Source: Linyphia triangularis
Lineage: Eukaryota; Arthropoda; Arachnida; Araneae; Linyphiidae
Reading direction: 5' to 3'
DNA length: 64,000 nucleotides
Assembly (NCBI GenBank): GCA_963978545.1
Contig: OZ021733.1
Coordinates: 72,757,589 to 72,821,588, forward strand
The position numbers and the translations under genes were made by a program. The notes below the pieces were generated by a model, which searched no databases, was not told the DNA's origin, and saw nothing but the letters and a program-made list of their open reading frames with translations. This document shows positions 1-9,881 of the stretch, in pieces (positions within the stretch are counted from its first letter, which is position 1; each line of letters starts with the position of its first letter).

Positions 1-168
1 ACCGAGAAATTACCGGAAGAAGTTCTGAACTTAATTGCCCAATCTTCAATACCAATAAATCAGGTAGTAAGCAGTGTTTATCCGTATGACGACGAAGATG
101 ATAGTCTGATTTGGAGATTGAGTCATGTGATGATAATTATTAGTTTTAAGTATTATTTGCTAATTTAA
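1..168 (+). other. Open reading frame at the window edge, possible exon fragment
   Basis: Frame 1 is open from base 1 to a TAA at about 166-168 (55 codons) and contains an acidic stretch (DDEDD) followed by IWRL. A possible splice donor (CAG/GTAGTA) lies after base 63. Ending there gives phase 0, which does not match the phase-1 end needed to join the next recognised KIAA0319L exon at 5714, so I do not assign it to that gene. It may be chance, or the end of a mobile-element gene. I recognise no family. Confidence 0.2.
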
Positions 169-429
169 TTTAATGTTGTCTGTTTATGTAATCTAAATTA
201 CAAGTAGTATGAGTTAATTTTTTTGTCCAATTTATACTGTGCTTAAATAGTGTACATAATTTTCTTGTTATGATAACATCAATTTTTTTTTCAATAATTT
301 TTTATTCCGCACTTATTTTTTTATAAAAATACTCCCAAGCTTCTAAATTATAAAAAAATGCGTAATTATTCAATAATACAACATATTATTCATCATGACC
401 GATCGTAGAATAAAATGTTTTTGTCCTCC

Positions 430-2450
430 TAGCTTGTATTAGGCAACCCACTGTGCGCCTGAGAAACTATATCCATAGCTTTAATGGAAAATAGCTGATC
501 AAATGTCACAATACACATTGGTTGCCGCTTCCTGTTATCTCCAGGTGCGAAACAAAGACATGTATTAGTTGAGGTTGAGTTAGAAGACTGGAGAGTGACG
601 AAAGACAAAGGTATCACTGCTGACTTTTCGTAACATTTTTTTCCCCCCATCTCCATGAAACTATTCCATTCCGTATACGAATTTCAACTGACTTGAGATC
701 TATCATCCAAATCCAGTAATATGTATTTCCGATTTCGGCATGTATCTTCCTCAATTTCAGTGAGATGACGTCTTCCATTACCAGCAATTCAATTCCACCA
801 GTCGTGAGTAAAGGGGATGAATCCTAAGTTTCCAATGACAGTGAAATTGGTCTTGTCTAGTGCGTGAACTCATCCGAACTGCTAAACAAGACATCACACA
901 ATGTTCTCTTCCCATCAAATGAAAAGTTCCATGTTCATCCACAATTCGATTATTGTGATCTGCATTGTCAAAGACAAACATCACAAATCCATTGTCTTGA
1001 ATTTCCCTGGAAGTTAAAAATGTTTACGGAAGTTTTATACTTACAAATCTCGTTGGTAGAAAACATATCAGCCCATATTATGCTGAATGTTAATCAAATG
1101 TCTTGATCAGAAACGCCTATAAAAAACAGTTCAATTCTAACCTGCATAACTGACACAAATGATTGTGAATGCACTGAAGAAATGACAGAGTGCACAACAC
1201 TCAACACTTTCTGATTGCAAGGCGAATCTTTTACTGATTTCATTTAAACCAAAAGGCTGATGAGTGAACATCTTCCCTGTTTGATTTTATTCTCTTCCCT
1301 CTTCTTGAAAGATGCTAATAGCTGCATCTAAGATCTTCAGTTAAGGGGACTGTTAAGTCAAAAATAAAAATTCTTCAATTTTTGCTCAAAATTCATGAAA
1401 TTTTTTGTGCAGTTCAATAGCAATTAGATAAAACACAACCCAAAATTTCAAAAATTTATATTGATTTTTTTTCAAGAAATTAAATTTTTATTGAAAAATT
1501 TAGTGTTTTTTTCCGTAATTTTAAAAACGCCCCTTGCGATTCAAATTTTTTGCAATCTGTCTCAATTTTTTTGTACAAGCTAATCGAATATATATTGACA
1601 TAATTGTGCATGGGTTTTGAATTTGACTCATTGGTTAATTATTTAAAAGTAAAACTTTGGTACAACGGCAAAAAATTTCAACTTTTTAAATAGAAGCATT
1701 ACGAAAATTGCTGTAAAACAATAAAAAAATACCAGATTCCAAAATCCATGCACAATTGTGTTCAAAATAGTATAGTAAACAATATCTCCAAGTGTAAAAA
1801 AAATACATCAACTTTTGAATCGCAAGGAACAAATCGAACACCCTAAAAATCTTAAAATACACATGAAGAGAAAAATGCAATTTAAGAAAATGAAAAACAG
1901 GCGATTTCCGATATGCGCGCTTACAAAAACTCAAATAATATTCTTAATTCTTCTCGGATCAGCAAAAGTAAGGTATCTACTGAAAGCTAGAATTTCAGGC
2001 TATATTTTCCCCCTAAAATATAAAAATCGAAAATTTTGAAATGTTTGCCTTAACAGTCCCCTTAAAATCCTTAATGTAATTGATCTGCCACGAAACACTT
2101 CCTGCTGGTGGAAATAAGAATGGTGTTGCCGTAGCGTGCTAATAAAAGTTCCTGCACCGAAGATGATTTTCCCTGTATAACTTGGCATTTTTGGTACTAA
2201 AATGTAAGAGCATCTTCATAAGGTCTAACAGCAAGTACTTTTAGTCATCGTTGCTTCCAGGAAATGCACAATTTATTGAAAGTGTCTTGGACTCGTCAAA
2301 AAGTCTTTCTAACCCACTTTCAGATGGTTCACCTGACATATCAGAACAAACTATTGAAAATCGGAATACTATAAATTTTTGCGACTGTTTCCACTTAGCA
2401 AATTTTTGAATAATTATGTGGGTTCTTCTGATAAGCTTCCTAATCAACTG
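430..2450 (-). pseudogene. Decayed transposon-type gene, split by a MITE
   Basis: Read on the - strand, about 2450-2070 gives a segment with LERLFDESK and INCAFPGSNDD, then YLLLDLMKML. About 1340-1250 gives LKILDAAISIFQEE, and about 984-780 gives FDNADHNNRIVDEHGTFHLMG, followed at 656-430 by PGDNRKRQPMCIVTFDQLF. I recall DNADHN...GTFHxMG-type proteins as common repeats in arthropod and cnidarian genomes, but I cannot name the family. Several stop codons interrupt it, and the MITE at 1345-2061 separates two segments that read in one frame when it is removed. It is therefore a dead repeat-derived gene rather than a host gene. Confidence 0.45.
1345..2061. mobile_element. TTAA-flanked element with inverted ends (717 bp)
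   Basis: The ends are inverted repeats: GGGGACTGTTAAG at the left and the complement CTTAACAGTCCCC at the right, each directly flanked by TTAA (1341-1344 and 2062-2065). A TTAA target duplication is the piggyBac signature. The interior is AT-rich with no credible coding region, so it is probably a non-autonomous piggyBac-like element. It interrupts the decayed gene on the - strand, and removal restores one continuous frame across the junction. Confidence 0.6.
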
Positions 2451-3284
2451 TCTCCCCTCAATAAAGGCAGCATGTTATAAATTCGAATGGATATAGGTCA
2501 CTTTTGAGAAGGGTTTTGTTGCATTCATTTCTCCTAACAGAGCCTCTGAAACGTAACTCTCATGTCGAATAATTTTTGATGCACTGTACTTGGGTAATGC
2601 TCTCAATTTTTCCCCACAATACCATCCTGTACACAAAATTTATACTGATATTCCTTAAAGTCTCTAGGCCTCTAATCACACTGATACGGTTAATATTTAT
2701 TGTTACACCCATTTTCTGTATATAGATGTAAATAGTGACGTATTCGTTTAAAGTTCTATTGTATTTTATTTTGTTTGTTAACAACGATAATATAGGTTAG
2801 AAAAAAGATGGCAACACTTAAAGGGAAATGTCGAGATATTTTTTGAACTGGATATTTCGAGAGCACATATAAATTAGCAGTTTTTAACTTCCGATTTCGA
2901 TGAAAGCTTTGTTTACTTATTGGAGTGAGCCTGAATTATTGCTGTTTTTGTTGAAGAGTGATTGCACTGTTGTTCGGAGAAATAATAATAAAAAGTGTGC
3001 CATCATTGCCTCTGAGGAAAAATCCGTCTACAAAAAATGCAATTTTACTCGATCTTCTAATCAGTTTTCCAAAACTCGTCTGCGATCAACAACATTTATA
3101 AAGAAAAAATTAATAAAAATAGTGATGGGGCTTATTTTTCTAAAATGAAAGTTTTAAGTTGAATAAATTTAAATTCTGCAATTCTTTTGTGGAAAAATGC
3201 TGTTTTGTATGTTTTCAGACCAGTTTTATGTTAATAAATTACATAAAATCTTTATTTTATACATTTTATTCGCAGTAATAAGTT
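2451..3284. other. Non-coding stretch, nothing recognised
   Basis: AT-rich intron or intergenic sequence. An 82-codon open frame at 2900-3148 (+) shows no known motif and is probably chance. Confidence 0.4.
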
Positions 3285-3755
3285 CTACTTTCAAAACAAA
3301 AACGTTTCACGCCAGCGGCATTCTTCTATGATTGTCCATTGCTGAGTCATAGCATTTTTAAAAAAATCCAAGATGGTGGATCTTTATTCAAAATTTAAAA
3401 ATACCTCCCAAGCAGAATGTTTTGGGACATTTCTGGGAAAGTACAAGAGGACCTTAAGAACCTATTTTAGAATAGATCAGATATCTAATAATTATTTTCA
3501 ACACCAACCTTAACTAGTTCTGCTTTTAAAACAGAAACATTTGGTACCAACAGCACCCCTCTTTGATTGTCCATTGCTGAGTTATAGCGTTTTTTAAAAA
3601 TTCCAAGATGGTGGATATTTATTCAAAATTTAAGAATGTTGTCCATCAGGATTTTTGGCACTTTTCTGGGGAAGTGCAGGAGGACCTAAAGAAACTAATT
3701 TAGAAGAAATCGGCTTTCTAATAATTATTTCCTTCTCGAACAAAATTGGAGCCTA
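3285..3755. repeat. Tandem duplication, two units of about 235 bp
   Basis: Unit 1 (about 3285-3515) and unit 2 (about 3518-3755) align along their length. Shared landmarks are GATTGTCCATTGCTGAG, CCAAGATGGTGGAT followed by TTATTCAAAATTTAA, and a closing TCTAATAATTATTT. Units differ by substitutions and small indels, so the duplication is old. No coding potential is seen. Confidence 0.75.
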
Positions 3756-4530
3756 ATTTGCCTATACTATGTGTAATCAAGGTTTGACTATAGTTATGTG
3801 ACTAAAAATAATTAACTCCATGATGGAAAACACGACTCTAGAAACTCAGGGATTTTTTTTCTGAAAATTTGTTGTCCTTTTTCCCCCCTGGGTACATGTT
3901 TGGAATCTGTTGCAAGCACTGATTATGTAATATTTTTTATATAAGAATGTTTCTTGAAAGATGTGGCAGATTATATGAAACTACCTTCGGGTTAGCAGGG
4001 GTCGCAGACTTCCTATATGTCCTATAAATCCTATATATTTTAAAAAATCGGGAAAAACGTCCTATATTGTCCAATATTTTTAATTGTCTTATATATCCTA
4101 TATTTCTACGTTGATTGGACTTATATTTTCTTCGAATTCGTAATAACGGCGCCGTTTGTTGTGGTTTTTTTATATTTCGGATTCTTTGCCGCGATTGTAA
4201 GTGAAAGAGACCTGACTAAAACAATGTAAGCGGCTGCGTCTTATTTCTTGTGACGTCACGTGCTGCACAACGTACAACTCAACTCTATTCAACCGGACCG
4301 CGAGAATTGTAGTTGTAAAGTGTTCACATGTTCATAGCGCGCGGGATTGGTTTCTGATCTGTTTTCTCCTCCAATATCGTAAATTAAATGGTAATTATGC
4401 GGCAAGATAGCGAAAAAGAAAGATACGCAGAAACGAAACTCTGCCTCAGGAAGAACGGATAAAAACAGCTTGCAGGACTAAAAGAACGACATTTCAAGTG
4501 CTCAGTCAATAATTGATGAAGGAAACAAAA

Positions 4531-4717
4531 GGGTTAAGATTTAATGCAAGGTGTCGAATGACGATATTTTAAAAAAAAGTCGCTAAAATTGAAAATGACA
4601 TCGAAACGTTGTGTTGTCCAAGTGCCGGAAAACCAAGTCAATGGGTTCCCACATTCAGCGCTAAATCTCCCACTTTCCGCCGCCAATCCATCCGATACCG
4701 AATAGTAAATCTGAACC
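4531..4717. mobile_element. Small foldback MITE, copy 1
   Basis: It begins GGGTTAAGATTTAATG and ends AGTAAATCTGAACC, an imperfect inverted repeat. The left end matches the MITE at 4747-4921, so both appear to belong to one family. Flanks are A-rich, so the target duplication is uncertain. No coding. Confidence 0.5.
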
Positions 4718-4746
4718 AAAAAAAAAAAGGACTGCAAAGCAAACAG

Positions 4747-4921
4747 GGGTTAAGATTTACTGTACGGTACCCCTTGGCGACTTTTTGAAAGTTGGCGATT
4801 CGGCGCCGAATGTGTTTTGATGCCATTTTGGATTTGGCGACACAGCCTTTTGATGCCATTTTCAATTTGGCGATTTTTTTTTTAAAGTCACCAAGGGGGA
4901 CACTACAGTAAATCTTAACCC
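4747..4921. mobile_element. Small foldback MITE, copy 2 (175 bp)
   Basis: The termini are GGGTTAAGATTTACTGTA and its near-perfect complement TACAGTAAATCTTAACCC. The element is flanked by AAACAG on both sides (4741-4746 and 4922-4927). The inverted arms continue inward through CCCCTTGGCGACTTT-like sequence, so the whole element can fold into a hairpin. The interior repeats TTGGCGA several times. Confidence 0.75.
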
Positions 4922-5713
4922 AAACAGGAATAAAAAGAAATTACTTAAAAGAAATTGGGGCAGCTCAAAGCACTTATAGATGCTGGAAGACTCAAGATTG
5001 CAAATAATGTAATTAATAAAACTTGATTGATTGATGAATACTGAGGATGGAACATTTAGGTGATAACGAATAAAGGATAACATATTCAGGATCAGACGAT
5101 TTCTTTTTTTAATGATGTGTTTTCTATTCTTCTCTTAAATTCAATATAACGAATTTTAAAGGGAGACGCTTGTTTTCTAAGTACTTAATTATAGATATTC
5201 CTCTCTTAAAAAGGAAAATTTGTGTTAATTAGAACTGTGTAAAAGTCCTCCTAACTTCGTCTTATATGTTCATTTCAATAACGTTTCATTTAAAGTTTTA
5301 ATTAATGAAATATATAACAAGTTAATTTTAAAGTTCAGCAGAAACTGCGTGCAGTTATTTGATGTTTTATATTGTCCTATATTTTTTTTTTTTTTGTTTG
5401 TAAAAACCCTATATATTTTTATTTTGTCACTTTGACCCCTGGGTTAGGAGCTGTCTGAAGTTATAAAATTGTATTTTAAAATGATTCAGTCTTATTTTAA
5501 GCCCTTCATGTCCTCATTCCTTTATTTGCACTGCAATTTTCAGACAATTTAAATTTATGTCTATTTTAATGTTAAGGTATCTCAATAATGGTTATGGTTC
5601 ACTAGTTGAAAAGGGGACTGAAGGGAGTTTGGATCATTGAACTGGTTATTCAAATTTCCTTGAAAATGTAATTATATTTGTGTTGCAATATTTTATAATA
5701 TAATGTTTTTCAG

Positions 5714-5865
5714 CGGAAAATATTATTCCAAGAGCAAATGCTGGTGGTGATAAAACCATTTATTTACCCTGTGATGTCATTGTAATGAATGGAAGTTCAT
5801 CTACTGATGATGTTGAAATTGTGAAATATCAATGGACAAGAGATCCTGCTTCACTCGCTGCTGGA
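5714..5865 (+). CDS. KIAA0319L: KIAA0319L-like exon a: first half of last PKD domain
   Basis: A coding exon with acceptor AG at 5712-5713 and donor GTAGGT at 5866. It starts with 2 nt that complete a codon, then has 50 open codons. The translation contains IPRANAGGDKTIYLP and MNGSSSTDDVEIVKYQW, the AG(x)n-LP ... DGSxSxDD..I..Y.W signature of PKD repeats. It most resembles the final PKD domain of vertebrate KIAA0319/KIAA0319L, membrane glycoproteins with MANSC and PKD ectodomains, linked to axon biology and, for KIAA0319L, to AAV receptor function. The exon ends in AAG in phase 0 and joins the exon at 20491 across a 14.6 kb intron. Preceding exons are not visible in the window. The split from the paralogue KIAA0319 cannot be decided here; invertebrates may have one ancestral gene. 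Confidence 0.9.
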
Positions 5866-6424
5866 GTAGGTGTCATTAATTTAAATTTTGTTTAAGTTCT
5901 AAAGCGCATATTGTTTACATTTATATGATTGTAAATTATGTGCACATTTTTACTCGTTTAAATGTCTTTCCTTGTTTCTTTAACTAAAAATGTATTTTAT
6001 TTAAAATTATATTTCAATGAAAGTTTAATTAACCTGAAAATTTAAAAGCAATTTCTTGACTTCAATTGTGCTCATGCTACAATCATGAATTAAAAAAAAA
6101 TTAGAAACAACCTTACATTGTTTATAATTGTCGTTAGTACATGAAAGATCAAATTGTTGTGGTTTTTTTACATAACTGGCTAAGAAAACTATTTGTAAAA
6201 TATTCAAAGCAAAGGCGAGGATCAGATCACCAAATAAATGGTTAGATGATTTAAGGGAAAAGGTTTTTGCTATTTAGGGAGAGGGGATAAGTAAGTAAAA
6301 CAAATGGACTGGAAGCTTGAATGGAAAAATTAATAAGAAGAGTGGTTTTATTGCTATATTAATAAAAATATGTTTATGGGATGATAGAAGTCAAACATGT
6401 AAGAAACGTGCCACAAGACAACAT
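5866..6424 (+). other. Start of the large KIAA0319L intron, unique sequence
   Basis: Intronic sequence after the donor GTAGGT. AT-rich, with no coding region or repeat recognised before the MITE at about 6425. Confidence 0.5.
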
Positions 6425-6603
6425 TGCCTTTCAAACCCCGTTAACATGAAATCCCACTTAACGCGAAATAAATGCAGTTCTACGTACTTAAAACTTAACA
6501 TTAATTTATTCATTTACCATGAAATTACTTTTAACGCGGACATTTCTTTTAACGCGAACAATTTCGGCGGTCCCATCGATTTCGTGTTAACGGAGTTTGA
6601 CTG
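6425..6603. mobile_element. MITE with TTAACRCGAA-type inverted ends
   Basis: The left part reads CAAACCCCGTTAACATGAAA and the right part is its complement, TTTCGTGTTAACGGAGTTTG followed by ACTG and TA. The sub-terminal motif TTAACGCGA occurs repeatedly on both strands. The right terminus (GACTG then TA) fits a TA-target element of the Tc1/mariner or pogo type. The left tip has decayed. A 114-codon open frame across it is a by-product. Confidence 0.55.
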
Positions 6604-6670
6604 TAATTTATGTTTTAAATGGCCATTGGAACCTGAATATGCGCATTGGATTATGCACTGACAGGAACCT

Positions 6671-6805
6671 ACCCTACTAACCATCTTTGTCACAGTTACT
6701 TCACTGCAACAAAGTTTTTCGTCGCAAAGATCACAGTCACAATGTGACTTGCATGGGTTATCACAGCGATGTCGCAAAAGTTCACGTCACTTACGACTTC
6801 AGGGC
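6671..6805. repeat. Short inverted copy of the GTGATATCGC family terminus
   Basis: CTACCCTACTAACCATCTTT followed by GTCACAGTTACTTCACTGCAA matches, in inverse orientation, the end of the tandem-repeat element at about 19465-19604. The similarity runs about 130 bp inward through TCGCAAAGATCACAGTCACA-like sequence. CTACCCTACTAACCATC is therefore probably a true element terminus. Confidence 0.6.
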
Positions 6806-7039
6806 GTCCACAGATCGGAAAAACCGGGAATATCGGGAAAAGTCGGGGAATTCGGCATTCTGGGAAAAATCAGGGAATTATCAGGGATTTTGTCAAAAAG
6901 TTTAAAAGAATCGGGGAATTTTCTTAAACTTTTAATTTTGCCTACTGAAGTTACACTGCAAGCAAAAATACCAAAAACAATTTTTAAAAAATTTCAAAAA
7001 GAAAAACGGCAAAAGTTCGAACCGCAAGACCACCCGCGT
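6806..7039. repeat. GGGAAAA/GGGGAATT-rich interspersed repeat
   Basis: The segment contains repeated GGGAATATCGGGAAAA, GGGGAATT and CAGGGAATT motifs. Similar tracts occur near R1 copies B (about 34120-34160) and C (about 37200). It lacks defined ends and is not coding. Confidence 0.35.
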
Positions 7040-8215
7040 AACTTCTCGCATTAAAATTTCCTCTCTAATGTTATAGTCTTTATCGGTATCATTTATGTTG
7101 GTATGAAAATAGCAATTTTTCTGATCGTTACGGCTATATGGGGTGTTACTGTATAATAGCGTATGTATAGTTTCACTTGAGTTCATGATTTCCAGCAACT
7201 AACAAAGAATTCAAAACGGAACCTGTTCAGGCTTCCCCAAAAACCACCGATTGAATGAGTATTTTTCTTTAATCTCATAGCCTCGATCGACATTATTTAT
7301 GTTGGTATGTGATGGCCATTTTGGCTGAGCGTTACGGAAAAGCCTCTACTTTCATGATTATGGAGGTCGAAATCGCGTTGTTGCTGGATGGTCATTTTCG
7401 TTGGATGTTACGTCGAAATAATAGTCACTGGCGCAGAGACTTTCATCTGTCAGACATGGCACAGTTCAGCTGAAACGCCGACTTCAGCTCTTTTTTTCCC
7501 CCCTGAAATTTCGATCATTCCTAAGATTAATACAAACTGCATTACAATTTTATTGGGCTTGCTTGTAAGTCTCGCAACAATGCAACTTGCTTACGTTCAG
7601 ATTTTCCTAAAAACCCCATGTCATGACCAGTTTTCTTGCAAATTGCCAACCTCTAATTGTCATTATCATTATTTACGTTCGTGCGTGGTGATTATTTTCG
7701 CTGAGCATTACGATGACGGAAGGACTGCTATTACAAAGATTTGCATTATTACAACGAATACTATTGGCGAATTTCCGGCGAGTATCACGCCGATATAATA
7801 GCCACTATTCCGAAGATTTGCGCCTCTGTAGTTGTCGTTATCGTCGAGATTTGCGGTTGTGGTGGTCAATTTCGTTGATTGTTACATCGGTATAATCGCC
7901 TTATTTTAGAGATTTCTCCCGATATGTTGGGTGCTAAAGTTTATATTTAAGTTGGTGTGATGGTCGTTTTTGCCGATTGTTGCCTTAATGTAATTGCCGA
8001 GATTTGTGCCGCTATCGACGATATTTATCTTGGATTAGTGGTAATTTTCACCTTGGTATAAGCAGTTTTAATAGCAGATATTTCCTAGATTTTCGACGCC
8101 GTTTTGGTGTCATTCATCTAGGCTTCCGCTGATGTGATATCTGCTATGTCCGTCATAGGTGAGTATGTTAGGATCGGTTTCACCATTTGGTTTGTATCGG
8201 TGCAGAATAATTAGA
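7040..8215. repeat. Interspersed repeat family R1, copy A
   Basis: This is the first of three related copies (others about 34430-35260 and 37590-39300). Shared blocks include a TTATTTACGTTGGTATG-type motif, TTACGTTGTTG, GATATAATAGCCACTATTCC and a 3' block with TAGGCTTCCGCTGATGTGAT. Internally it repeats a loose 60-75 bp unit (GAGATTTGCG/TTTACGTTGTTGTGATGTTCATTTT). The open frames here are by-products. Ends and class are not determined. Confidence 0.6.
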
Positions 8216-8574
8216 ATTTTAGTTTAATTTTTTGCAAGAAATTTTTCCCAATGAGGAACTTGCACATGTGAGGGAAATGAATAATTTTAGTATTTTCTAG
8301 TATTATCAAACGAATAAATTACAGTGGTGTCATTATTTTTTGCTGATATGTTTTCAATTAATTAAAAATCAAATTTTAAAGTAGCTAAAATCAAAGCCAA
8401 AGTCACGTGACCAAAAACGCATAAAAAACTGTGACGTTCTAGCTCAGATGCAGTCCAGTGTTTACATCTCACGCTAACCTGTGTTTTCGTGTTTCGTTTC
8501 TTTATCCCCTTTTTCAAGGCGTATTATCATAATACATATATTTTTTGTTGTTGTTTAGTTATATTTCTTTAGAA

Positions 8575-8708
8575 ATGCCTGTTTTGCCGAGGTTCGATAA
8601 AGGACAATCGGGCAATTTACCAAAAATTGATTCGATGACAATGTTTGGCTTCTTAGGAAGCAATCCAGATTTTATTGGAGCTGAAATTCGTGGATTGAAA
8701 GCTACAAG
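8575..8708 (+). CDS. Candidate first coding exon of a SWIM/YqaJ-type repeat gene
   Basis: An ATG at 8575 opens 44 codons plus 2 nt, ending in CTACAAG at a good donor, GTATGT (8709). The translation starts MPVLPRFDKG and contains LPKIDSMTMFGFLGSNPDF then AEIRGLKAT. I recall this LPxxDxFMxxxFxxxNxxFxxAExRxxK pattern from the N-terminus of multicopy arthropod proteins that carry a SWIM-like zinc finger and a YqaJ-like nuclease domain; that is memory and unverified. A poly-pyrimidine tract and TTTAG just upstream mean the start could instead be an internal acceptor. No downstream exon was found; the LTR element begins 220 bp later. It could be an orphaned fragment. Confidence 0.45.
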
Positions 8709-8927
8709 GTATGTGTAGAATTTGCGAACAGTTTTATTTATATTTGCCTTTAACTTTATAGAATATGGCATATTTTTAAATATTATATTCAATTACCATT
8801 CAATCCAGTTAAACTGACTAACATTTGCAACGCAACTCGACAGATTTTTAACTATAGTTTCGGAGTGCAAATTGTTGCATACTTTATGAACTATTCGAAA
8901 TGATTAATTTATTCTCAGAAAATATAT

Positions 8928-9617
8928 TGTTGCGTTGGACGGGTTCGAAAGATTTGAAGCCAAAGCAGATCAAAACTTGCAGAAATTTATTCCAAAATAA
9001 CTCTTCACAGTTCTCTTACAGCTCCAGAACTTCTCGATCTAGTAGACACAATACAGTTCTTTTCACCTCAATAGAGCACAAAACAGCAGTTAAAAACTTG
9101 ACAACAACTGCTAAATCGCCGCAAAAGACAATGCAATACAGTTCGCTTTAGAACTACTCGGAACGCTCGCTGAGATTCAGTAATTCCAGTCAACTAACTC
9201 AGTGACTCAAAATCCAAGAACTATCTAACTAACCCCACTCACAGCCGGGTTTATATAGGGGAGGCTGCGAACCTTCTTGAAACCTTTAGAGGTCGATATT
9301 TGGAGAACTTTCCAGATCGTAGTCGAAAAGTCCTATACATGTACCTGGGGACCGAAAATGTCGCCAAATGGTCGCCAAGTTTGGCGATTTCTCATACCAT
9401 CTCATACCTTCATTACCATAATGTTAAATACCCTGCCCATTGAAACTCGCTTCCCAGAGTTACCTCTGTAAAACCCGTTATCAAGCATTGAGATGCTCAC
9501 TGCAGGGAAGCCAATTTAACGACGAACTATTGCACTGCCTTAGGCGAAATGTACATAAATTACTATTTACAAAATTAACACTACACAATATTTACAAATA
9601 TACAAAAATTCGTAACA
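8928..9617 (-). repeat. 3' LTR of the Gypsy element (690 bp)
   Basis: Its ends are TGTTGCG...CGTAACA. Read on the - strand it holds a TATA box at 9251-9257 (TATATAA) and an AATAAA signal at 8986-8991, giving a U3-R-U5 order. It is about 58 bp shorter than the other LTR, mainly because part of the TTGGCGA cluster in U3 is missing (compare 9358-9393 with 15222-15327). Confidence 0.9.
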
Positions 9618-9654
9618 TTGCCCCCCTCCCAAGGACTGCACGTCCCGGGCAGTA
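9618..9654 (-). promoter_or_regulatory. Polypurine tract next to the 3' LTR
   Basis: Immediately inside the 3' LTR, the - strand reads GGGAGGGGGGCAA before the LTR start. A G-rich purine run in this place primes plus-strand DNA synthesis in LTR retroelements. Confidence 0.75.
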
Positions 9655-9762
9655 CAGTTCCCGGAAAGGAAGGCTTACTTTCAAAACAATAGCAAACACT
9701 CTGTGTTCTTAACTAAACTATAAAACTTACTAAACTTACTAATTTAAAGACAGAAACATTAC

Positions 9763-9838
9763 TGAATAAATAAATAATTAAATAAACAAATAATTAAATA
9801 AACAAATAATTAAATAAACAAATAATTAAATAAACAAT
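9763..9838. repeat. 16-bp tandem repeat inside the Gypsy element
   Basis: A unit close to AAATAATTAAATAAAC is repeated about four times between the integrase stop and the polypurine tract. It looks like a short minisatellite formed in the 3' untranslated part of the element. Confidence 0.8.
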
Positions 9839-9881
9839 AAACTTAAAAATTTATATACACATGTGACCATGGTCTTAATGA

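Larger units (their letters stand above)
3996..5441. mobile_element. hAT-like non-autonomous element with nested MITEs
   Basis: The left end reads CAGGGGTCGCAGAC and the right end complements it with GACCCCTG. Both are flanked by GGTTAG (3990-3995 and 5442-5447), extendable to 7 of 8 matching bases if the boundary is moved by one. CAGGGGTC ends and a target duplication near 8 bp fit the hAT superfamily. Both terminal regions are rich in 'cctatat' motifs (4010-4100 and 5370-5420). No transposase is visible. Two smaller foldback elements (4531-4717 and 4747-4921) sit inside. Confidence 0.6.

Noticed and set aside
1..63. KIAA0319L exon at the window start
   Set aside because: The donor-like site leaves phase 0, which is incompatible with the phase needed at 5714, and the residues do not resemble the family.
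2900..3148. 82-codon + strand frame
   Set aside because: No motif, no splice context and AT-driven composition.
6317..6661. 114-codon + strand frame
   Set aside because: It runs across the MITE at 6425-6603 and has no protein motif.
7388..7798. 136-codon + strand frame
   Set aside because: It lies inside repeat R1 copy A; the corresponding frame is not kept in copies B and C.
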